Below are positions 1 through 7,879 of a stretch of DNA of 7,879 bases, in pieces. The translations under genes were made by a program, and so were the position numbers. Source of the stretch: Gemmatimonadota bacterium (GTDB lineage Bacteria > Gemmatimonadota > Gemmatimonadetes > Longimicrobiales > Gaopeijiaceae); NCBI GenBank assembly GCA_015492755.1, contig WGEM01000324.1:1-7879 (forward strand). Direction: 5' to 3'. The notes below the pieces were generated by a model that was not told the DNA's origin, did no database searches, and worked only from the letters and a program-made list of their open reading frames with translations. Each line of letters opens with the position of its first letter. Position 1 is the stretch's first letter.

Positions 1-2961
<2,961 letters not shown>

Positions 2962-2970
2962 GACGCAGAC

Positions 2971-3483
2971 GTGGCGGTTCGTGAGATCGTGCTGCTGGGC
3001 GACCCCGTGCTCCGGCGCAAGGCGGAGGAGGTGACCTCCTTCGACGCGCGCCTCCAGGAACTGGTGCGCGACATGTTCGAGACGATGTACCACGCGGAGG
3101 GGATCGGCCTGGCTGCGCCGCAGATCGGCATCCCGGAGCGCGTCCTGGTGGTGGACCTCCGCCGCGAGGACGAGCCGGAGGCGCGGGTGGCGCTGGTGAA
3201 CCCCCGGGTGGTCTGGTCCAGCGACGTCACCGACCGCGCCCCGGAAGGCTGCCTCAGCATCCCGGGGTTGGAAGAGGTGGTGGAGCGGCCCGAGGCGGTG
3301 CACGTCGAGGGCTTCGACCCCGAGGGGGCGCCGGTGCGTATCGAGGCCGACGAACTCTTCGCCCGGGCGCTGCAGCACGAGATCGACCACCTGGACGGGA
3401 TCCTCTTCATCGACCGGGTGAGTCCGCTGAAGCGGCGCATGCTCATGAAGAAGTGGAAGAAGCTGCAGGCCGAGGCGAAGTGA
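2971..3483 (+). CDS. def: Peptide deformylase
   Basis: A cytoplasmic metallohydrolase that removes the formyl group from the N-terminal Met of new proteins. Its 170 residues match the usual length. All three family motifs are intact: GIGLAAPQ (44-51), EGCLS (92-96) with metal ligand C94, and QHEIDHL (135-141) with metal ligands H136 and H140 and catalytic E137. The C-terminus ends in a basic helix (RRMLMKKWKKL), typical of type 1 enzymes. The GTG start is supported by AGGA 7 bases upstream, directly after the yajC stop, and by the family N-terminus (VREIVLLGDPVLR). The stop codon overlaps the fmt start as GTGA, so synthesis of this enzyme is probably coupled to that of Fmt, which performs the opposite half of the same cycle. 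Confidence 0.98.
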   Translation: MAVREIVLLGDPVLRRKAEEVTSFDARLQELVRDMFETMYHAEGIGLAAPQIGIPERVLVVDLRREDEPEARVALVNPRVVWSSDVTDRAPEGCLSIPGLEEVVERPEAVHVEGFDPEGAPVRIEADELFARALQHEIDHLDGILFIDRVSPLKRRMLMKKWKKLQAEAK

Positions 3484-4469
3484 AGATCCTCTTCTGGGGC
3501 ACACCCCGCTTCGCCGTCCCCTCCCTGCGCGCCCTCACCGACGAGGGCTTCGAGGTGGTGGGCGTGGTGACGCAGCCCGACCGGCCGGCGGGGCGCGGGC
3601 GGAGGCTCCAGCCCTCGCCGGTGAAGGAGGCCGCGCTGGAGCAGGGGATCCCGGTCCTCACCCCGGAGCGTCCGCGCGGCGAGGAGTTCCTCGCCGGACT
3701 CCGGGCGCTGGAGCCGGAGCTGTCGGTGGTGGTGGCGTACGGCCACATCCTGAAGCGTGAGGTCCTGGGCCTTCCGCCGATGGGCTCCATCAACGTGCAC
3801 GCGTCGCTCCTCCCGGAACTGCGCGGCGCGGCGCCCATCAACTGGGCCATCGCCCGGGGATACGACGAGACGGGCGTCACCATCATGCGGATGGTGGAGG
3901 CCATGGACGCGGGGCCCATCCTGCACCAGGTGCGCGAACCCATCCTGGCGGACGAGACGGCGTCGGAGCTCACCCTCCGCCTGGCGGAGCTGGGCGCCGA
4001 AGCGCTGGTGGAGGCACTCACGCTCCTGCAGGCCGGTGGCCTCCAGGAGGTGGAGCAGGAGCACGACCGGGCCACCTTCGCGCCCAAGATCGACCGCACC
4101 ACCGCCCGCATCGACTGGACGCGGAGCGCCGAGGAGCTGCACCGCCACATCCGCGCCATGGACGCGGTACCCGGCGCCTGGGCGGAGCTGGACGGCCAGC
4201 AGGTGAAACTCTTCCGGCCGAAGCTGGTGGAGGCTGACGAGGCGGGCGAACTCGTCCTCACCCCGCCGGGCGGCAACGGCGGCCCGCCGCCGCCGGAGGC
4301 GCCGGAGCCGGGACAGGTGCTGGCGGCGGACGCCCGCCGCGGCCTGGTGGTGCAGACCGGATCAGGGCCGCTTCGCATTCTGGAGGTGCAGCCGCCGGGG
4401 AAGCGGCGCATGGAGGCCCGGGACTGGATCCTCGGGCGGGGTGTGGAGGCGGGGCGGCGCTTCCGCTGA
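3480..4469 (+). CDS. fmt: Methionyl-tRNA formyltransferase
   Basis: Transfers a formyl group from 10-formyl-tetrahydrofolate to the Met on initiator tRNA, in the cytoplasm. It has 329 residues, slightly longer than the roughly 315 of E. coli. The N-terminal Rossmann-like formyltransferase domain starts with VKILFWGTPRFAV and carries the catalytic set N105, H107 (INVHASLLP) and D143 (EAMDAGP). The folate-site loop LRGAAPINW is present. The C-terminal tRNA-binding domain begins near 205 (DRTTARIDW) and ends with LEVQPPGKRRMEARDWI. The extra length comes mainly from a Gly/Pro/Glu-rich loop at about 262-278 within this domain. The GTG start gives a 4-base overlap with def and has GAGG 4 bases upstream; an in-frame GTG at 3453 lies inside def and adds nothing conserved. 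The gene is paired with def as in many bacteria. Confidence 0.98.
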   Translation: MKILFWGTPRFAVPSLRALTDEGFEVVGVVTQPDRPAGRGRRLQPSPVKEAALEQGIPVLTPERPRGEEFLAGLRALEPELSVVVAYGHILKREVLGLPPMGSINVHASLLPELRGAAPINWAIARGYDETGVTIMRMVEAMDAGPILHQVREPILADETASELTLRLAELGAEALVEALTLLQAGGLQEVEQEHDRATFAPKIDRTTARIDWTRSAEELHRHIRAMDAVPGAWAELDGQQVKLFRPKLVEADEAGELVLTPPGGNGGPPPPEAPEPGQVLAADARRGLVVQTGSGPLRILEVQPPGKRRMEARDWILGRGVEAGRRFR

Positions 4470-4488
4470 GCCGGAGCGAAGAGACGCC

Positions 4489-5232
4489 GTGAGGGGACAC
4501 GGGGAGGAGCTGCCGCGGCTGCACGTGGTCACCGACGACGCGGTGCTCGCCCACCCGGACTTCCTGGAACGCGCCGGCGCCGCCCTGGCCGCCGGGAGGC
4601 GGGAGGTGGCGCTCCACCTGCGGGGCCCCGGCACGCACGCTCGCCGCCTCTTCGAGCTGGCGGAGGCGCTCCGCGCCGCCGCGGAGGCGGAGGGGGCGTC
4701 GCTGGCGGTGAACGAGCGGGTGGACGTGGCGCTGGCGGCGGGTGTCGGCTGGGTGCACTGCCCGCGCCGGGGGTTCTCGCCGGGGGTGGCCCGCGCCCTC
4801 CTGGAGGCGTACCGCGCGGACGCGCACATCCCCGTGCGCGTCGGCGTCTCCTGCCATGACCCCGAGGAGGCGACGCGCGCCAAGGATGCCGGGGCGGACT
4901 ACCTCTTCGTGGGGAGCGTGTACCCCACCGCCAGCCACCCGGGTGTGCCGGGAGGGGGGGCGGCGCTGGTGGCCGGCGTGCACCGCGCCCTGGGGGGCGC
5001 CCGGGTGCCCCTGGTGGCCATCGGCGGCGTCACGCCGGAGAGGGTGGCCGAGCTCCGCAACGCGGGGGCCCACGGGGTGGCGGTCATCCGCGGCGTGTGG
5101 GCGGAGAGGGACCCGCACGGCGCCGTCCTTCGATATCTTGAGGTGCTGGATCGGGAGCCCCGCGGGCACGGATCGGGAGATGACGACGCGGGCGGCGGCA
5201 CTTCGAACTCAGGACGACGATGCGATGACTGA
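4489..5232 (+). CDS. tenI: ThiE/TenI-family protein, probably TenI-like thiazole tautomerase
   Basis: A TIM-barrel protein of the thiamine-phosphate synthase/TenI family, 247 residues from GTG 4489. The barrel runs from LHVVTDD (11-17) to the phosphate-binding strand [11 protein letters not shown] (176-186). Compared from memory with B. subtilis ThiE, key catalytic residues differ. The QxREK motif is LHLRGPG, the ND pair is N75-E76, the Mg-binding Asp of the HxGQxD segment falls on G95 in VHCPRRG, and the TxTK lysine falls on H150 in PTASH. In contrast [16 protein letters not shown], the GVSCH site with H123 (the position of the TenI catalytic His) and AIGGVTPER resemble TenI. TenI isomerises the ThiG product to the aromatic thiazole, which suits the thiS-thiG neighbours. 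The last 25 or so residues are a low-complexity tail. GAAGAG lies 5 bases before the start. Automatic annotation may call it thiE; family sure, function inferred. Confidence 0.85.
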   Translation: MRGHGEELPRLHVVTDDAVLAHPDFLERAGAALAAGRREVALHLRGPGTHARRLFELAEALRAAAEAEGASLAVNERVDVALAAGVGWVHCPRRGFSPGVARALLEAYRADAHIPVRVGVSCHDPEEATRAKDAGADYLFVGSVYPTASHPGVPGGGAALVAGVHRALGGARVPLVAIGGVTPERVAELRNAGAHGVAVIRGVWAERDPHGAVLRYLEVLDREPRGHGSGDDDAGGGTSNSGRRCDD

Positions 5233-5446
5233 TGAGGCCGTCACCATCCGGGTCCGCCTCAACGGCAAGGACCGCGAGATCGAGGCGGGCCACACCGTGC
5301 GCTCGCTCCTGGACGCGCTGGAACTCCACCCCGGGACGGTGGTGGTGGAGCTCAACCGCGAGATCCTGGAGCGGGACCGCTACGGCGAGGTGGAGATTCA
5401 CGACGGCGACACCATCGAACTCGTTCACTTCGTGGGCGGGGGATGA
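5225..5446 (+). CDS. thiS: Sulfur carrier protein ThiS
   Basis: A ubiquitin-like carrier of 73 residues. Its C-terminal Gly-Gly is adenylated and thiocarboxylated, and then delivers sulfur to ThiG for thiazole formation. The beta-grasp pattern is clear: [13 protein letters not shown], a helix with SLLDALEL, then [32 protein letters not shown] in conserved register, ending HFVGGG as in B. subtilis ThiS. The ATG overlaps the end of the upstream gene by 8 bases, with AGGA 10 bases ahead. An in-frame ATG at 5180 would add 15 residues that have no match to the fold. The adenylating enzyme (ThiF or a MoeB-like protein) is not in the window. thiG follows after 4 bases. Confidence 0.96.
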   Translation: MTDEAVTIRVRLNGKDREIEAGHTVRSLLDALELHPGTVVVELNREILERDRYGEVEIHDGDTIELVHFVGGG

Positions 5447-5450
5447 GACG

Positions 5451-6263
5451 ATGACCGAGAGCACGCAGGAACTGGAGACGCTGCAGGCGCTGGACACCCC
5501 CTTCGAGATCGGCGGGGTGCGGTTCACCTCGCGCCTCATCGTGGGTACCGGCAAGTACGCCGACAACCGGGTCATGGTGGACGCCATCCGCGCCAGCGGT
5601 GCCGAGATGGTCACCGTGGCGGTGCGGCGGGTGGACCTGGACCGCTCGAACGAGGAGGGGATCCTGCATCACCTGGATCCCGACGAGTTCTTCCTCCTGG
5701 CCAACACCGCCGGATGCACCACCGCCGAAGACGCCGTCCGCTATGCCCGTCTCGCCCGGGCCGCCGGCTTCAACGAGTTCGTCAAGCTGGAGGTCATCGG
5801 CGACGAGCGTACCCTCCTGCCAGACGTCTACGGAACGCTGGAGGCGGCGCGGATCCTGGTGGATGAAGGCTTCAAGGTCATGGCCTACACCAACGACGAC
5901 CTGATCACCGCGCTGAAGCTGGAGGACGCCGGATGCGTGGCGGTGATGCCGCTGGCCAGCCCCATCGGGAGCGGGCTGGGGGTGGTGAACCCCTACTTCA
6001 TTCGTGAGATCAAGCGCCGCCTCAGCGTCCCGGTCATCGTGGACGCGGGTGTGGGCACCTCCTCGGATGCGTGCATCACCATGGAGCAGGGCGTGGACGG
6101 TGTGCTCATGAACACCGCGCTGGCGGCGGCGGACGATCCGGTGCGCATGGCGCACGCCATGAAACACGCGGTGTGGGCGGGACGGATGGCGTATCTGGCG
6201 GGGCGGATGCCCGCGCGGGAGATCGCGGTGCCGTCCTCCCCCACCGAGGGGATGCTGGACTGA
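5451..6263 (+). CDS. thiG: Thiazole synthase
   Basis: Forms the thiamine thiazole phosphate from 1-deoxy-D-xylulose 5-phosphate, a dehydroglycine and ThiS thiocarboxylate, in the cytoplasm. The protein has 270 residues, with about 18 extra at the N-terminus before the conserved [19 protein letters not shown]. The Schiff-base lysine is K112 in FVKLEVIGD, with E114 beside it. Also visible are D198 in [11 protein letters not shown] and the phosphate-binding glycines PIGSGLGV (171-178). The barrel ends normally with [11 protein letters not shown]. The ATG is supported by GGGGGA 7 bases upstream, at the end of thiS. No dehydroglycine source (thiO or thiH) and no thiC, thiD or thiF is present here, so the pathway must be completed elsewhere. 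Its TGA overlaps the proposed CTG start of rsmB. Confidence 0.98.
   Translation: MTESTQELETLQALDTPFEIGGVRFTSRLIVGTGKYADNRVMVDAIRASGAEMVTVAVRRVDLDRSNEEGILHHLDPDEFFLLANTAGCTTAEDAVRYARLARAAGFNEFVKLEVIGDERTLLPDVYGTLEAARILVDEGFKVMAYTNDDLITALKLEDAGCVAVMPLASPIGSGLGVVNPYFIREIKRRLSVPVIVDAGVGTSSDACITMEQGVDGVLMNTALAAADDPVRMAHAMKHAVWAGRMAYLAGRMPAREIAVPSSPTEGMLD
6246..6252 (+). promoter_or_regulatory. Shine-Dalgarno sequence pointing to a CTG start for rsmB
   Basis: GAGGGGA lies near the thiG 3' end and finishes 7 bases before the CTG at 6260. No standard start codon of the rsmB frame lies within a usable distance; the nearest, GTG 6293, is 40 bases further on and has no purine run of its own just upstream. 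The site therefore supports initiation at CTG. Confidence 0.5.
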
Positions 6264-7561
6264 GCCTCAGCGCCCGGGCCGCCGCGCTGGACGTGCGGCT
6301 GCAGGTGGAGCGGGGCCGCCGGCTGGACCGGGCCTTCGCCGCGGTGGCCGCCGGGCTCGAGCCCAGGGAGCGCGCCTTCGCCCAGGAGCTGGCGTACGGC
6401 ACCACGCGTCTGCGCGGGCGCCTGGACCACCTCCTGGAGCGCCACCTGGACCGGTCGCTTCCGGCGCTGCAGCCCGTGGTGCGCGAGGTCCTGCGTCTGG
6501 GCGCGTATCAGGTGCTGGAGATGGGCGGCGTGCCGGTCTACGCCGCCGTTTCGGAGTCGGTGGAACTGGCCCGGAGCCGGGGCGCCGCCCGGGCGGCGGG
6601 GCTGGTGAACGCGGTGCTCCGGCGCGTCGCCGCCGACGGCGCGCGCATGGAGTTCTTCCCGGCCCCCGCGGCCGATCTGGTGGGGTTCCTGAGTACCTGG
6701 GGCTCGCATCCGCGCTGGATGGTGGAGCGCTGGCTGGAACGCTACGGGCCGGAGGTCACCCGCGCGCTGGTGGAGGCGGACAACACTCGCCCCGAACTCT
6801 ATCTGGTGCCCCTCCGCACCCCCGTGGAGGAGGCGCTGGCGGCGCTGGCCGCCGCCGGTGTGGCCGCGGACGCCGTCCCGGACGTCCCCGGCGTGCTGCG
6901 GGTGGAGGGCGCATCCACGCCTCAGGAGGCGCTGGCGGCGGTGCCGGACGCGGTGGTCCAGGATCCCGCGGCGCACCTGGTGGTACGCTACGCCGGAGCG
7001 GAGCCGGGCACGAAGGTTGCAGACCTGTGTTCCGCCCCGGGAGGCAAGGCGCTCGCTCTGGCCCGACACGCCTCCTATACTCTGGCCGCCGATCGCTCGG
7101 AGGTACGTCTGCGCATGGTTCGAGACAACGCCCTGCGGACGGGTGTGCGGGTGGGATGTGTGGTGGCGGATGCCGCGAGTCCACCAGTCCGCCCCGTGGA
7201 CCTCGTGCTGCTGGACGCACCGTGCACCGGCACCGGCACGCTGCGCCGGCACCCCGATGCGCGCTGGTCGCTCATGCCCGGGGACGTGGCGAAGATGGCC
7301 GCCGTGCAGGACCGGCTCCTGGAGGGCGCCGCCGCCGCGGTGGCGGTGGGGGGTGTGCTGGTCTACGCCACCTGTTCGCTGGAGCCGGAGGAAAACGAGG
7401 AGCGGGTGGAGGCCTTTCTGGCCAGGCATCCCGAATTCTCCCTGGAGTCCTCCGACACCGTGCCGGGGCGCTTCGTCGACGCCCGCGGCCGACTGAGTGT
7501 GCGCCCCGGCGCGTGGCCGTACGACGGCGCCTTCGCCGCCCGGCTGCGGAGGGCTGCGTGA
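6260..7561 (+). CDS. rsmB: 16S rRNA m5C967 methyltransferase (RsmB/Sun/Fmu)
   Basis: Methylates C5 of 16S rRNA cytidine 967 (E. coli numbering) using S-adenosylmethionine. From CTG 6260 it has 433 residues, a usual length. The N-terminal NusB-like RNA-binding domain (about 4-125) shows [32 protein letters not shown] and GLVNAVLRR. The Rossmann methyltransferase domain follows: motif [12 protein letters not shown] (253-263), the acidic SAM-ribose residue D278, D304, motif [10 protein letters not shown] with C322, and motif VI TCS with C372, the expected nucleophile. The C-terminus has the family DGAFAARL. Start choice: GTG 6293 (422 residues) would remove the first half of conserved helix 1, whereas CTG 6260 keeps it, forms a CTGA overlap with thiG and has a Shine-Dalgarno sequence. 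No ATG, GTG or TTG sits at the junction. Function is near certain; the start codon is inferred. Confidence 0.95.
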   Translation: MSLSARAAALDVRLQVERGRRLDRAFAAVAAGLEPRERAFAQELAYGTTRLRGRLDHLLERHLDRSLPALQPVVREVLRLGAYQVLEMGGVPVYAAVSESVELARSRGAARAAGLVNAVLRRVAADGARMEFFPAPAADLVGFLSTWGSHPRWMVERWLERYGPEVTRALVEADNTRPELYLVPLRTPVEEALAALAAAGVAADAVPDVPGVLRVEGASTPQEALAAVPDAVVQDPAAHLVVRYAGAEPGTKVADLCSAPGGKALALARHASYTLAADRSEVRLRMVRDNALRTGVRVGCVVADAASPPVRPVDLVLLDAPCTGTGTLRRHPDARWSLMPGDVAKMAAVQDRLLEGAAAAVAVGGVLVYATCSLEPEENEERVEAFLARHPEFSLESSDTVPGRFVDARGRLSVRPGAWPYDGAFAARLRRAA

Positions 7562-7879
7562 GGCTGGGCGGGTCGCTGGCACGCCGCCGCGGCAAGGGGC
7601 CGGGCCGCCGCCGCTCCGGCCCCGCCCGTGGAGGGCGCAAGGGCGCCGACACCGCCACCCGCTCGTCGCGGGGCTTCTGGATGGGCGCGCTGGCGGTGGT
7701 GGGGCTGGGCTGGGCGGCGGGATATCTGGTGGCCACGCGGGTGCTCTTTCCCGCCCCGCCGCCTCCCGGCGACCTCTTCGAGGTGCCGGACCTGCGCGGG
7801 CTGGGGCTGGCCAGCGCCCGGGAACGCCTGGCGGGTCTGGGGCTCGAGGTGGGGGAGGTGGACTCGCTGGCCCGCGATG
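7558..7879 (+). CDS. PASTA-domain membrane protein, 3' part cut by window edge
   Basis: The first 107 codons of an open frame with no stop before the window ends. Residues 1-39 are strongly basic (many Arg, Lys, Gly) and likely cytoplasmic. A membrane helix spans about 40-64 (FWMGALAVVGLGWAAGYLVATRV in outline), followed by a Pro-rich linker. A PASTA domain opens at about 75 with FEVPDLRGLGLASARERL and LGLEVGEVDSL. The topology suggests a bitopic protein with PASTA repeats outside the cytoplasmic membrane, where such domains bind peptidoglycan or beta-lactam-like ligands. No Ser/Thr kinase or penicillin-binding domain precedes the helix, unlike PknB or PBP2x. GTG start: GGAGGG lies 4 bases upstream and the start overlaps the rsmB stop as GTGA. 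The number of PASTA repeats cannot be seen. Confidence 0.85.
   Translation, partial: MRLGGSLARRRGKGPGRRRSGPARGGRKGADTATRSSRGFWMGALAVVGLGWAAGYLVATRVLFPAPPPPGDLFEVPDLRGLGLASARERLAGLGLEVGEVDSLARD

Noticed and set aside
4441..4488. GTG 4441 as start of the ThiE/TenI-family gene
   Set aside because: It lies inside the fmt end and adds 16 residues with no family match; GTG 4489 has a purine run 5 bases ahead and fits the first barrel strand.
4470..4488. TPP riboswitch ahead of the thiazole genes
   Set aside because: Only 19 bases separate fmt from the next gene, and no thi-box-like sequence or room for an aptamer exists.
5180..5224. ATG 5180 as a longer thiS start
   Set aside because: The 15 extra residues do not belong to the beta-grasp fold and increase the overlap with the upstream gene to 53 bases.
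5220..5228. Two-codon mini-ORF (ATG CGA TGA) overlapping the thiS start
   Set aside because: Too short to judge; such strings are expected by chance and nothing else supports a regulatory role.
5429..5446. ThiS ending in three glycines instead of two
   Set aside because: The HFVGGG ending is common in ThiS, including the B. subtilis protein, so it is not unusual.
6071..6259. In-frame upstream extension of rsmB from an ATG inside thiG
   Set aside because: The added 63 residues are His/Gly/Arg-rich out-of-frame reading of thiG and would overlap that gene by about 190 bases.
5993..7582. 529-codon open frame on the minus strand opposite thiG and rsmB
   Set aside because: Same artefact: it spans two confident genes and a gene junction, is low in complexity and shows no motif.

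Overview
This is a GC-rich window (roughly 70% G+C by eye). It is almost fully coding, on the plus strand only, with ten genes. Gene content and order point to a Gemmatimonadota-like or other high-GC environmental bacterium: a PA-type M28 peptidase, then tgt-yajC-def-fmt, then rsmB followed by a PASTA membrane protein. That phylum call is an inference from remembered gene neighbourhoods, with moderate to low confidence, because no rRNA or other marker is present.

Layout. The left fifth encodes an M28 zinc peptidase whose true N-terminus (probably with a signal peptide) is likely cut off by the window edge. A 31-base gap follows that is, end to end, an imperfect inverted repeat. A tightly packed run then begins: tgt (tRNA-guanine transglycosylase), yajC (Sec translocon accessory protein), def (peptide deformylase), fmt (Met-tRNA formyltransferase), a TenI/ThiE-family gene, thiS, thiG, rsmB (16S rRNA m5C967 methyltransferase) and a PASTA protein cut by the right edge. 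From tgt on, neighbours overlap or lie within 19 bases of each other, so the run looks like one operon.

How the genes fit together. tgt, def, fmt and rsmB all serve translation: tRNA modification, N-formylation and deformylation of initiator Met, and rRNA methylation. YajC acts at the membrane on exported nascent proteins. Set between fmt and rsmB is a three-gene thiazole block. ThiS is the sulfur carrier, ThiG the thiazole synthase, and the ThiE-family protein looks more like the thiazole tautomerase TenI, which acts on the ThiG product, than like thiamine-phosphate synthase.

Most interesting points. Four of the gene junctions can be read as 4-base NTGA start/stop overlaps. One of these would make rsmB start at CTG and another would make yajC start at TTG; each has a well-placed Shine-Dalgarno sequence. 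tgt has no Shine-Dalgarno sequence but has a TANNNT box 8 bases before its ATG. I see no mobile element, CRISPR, tRNA, riboswitch or obviously new defence or metabolic system. Apart from the points above this is an ordinary housekeeping region.
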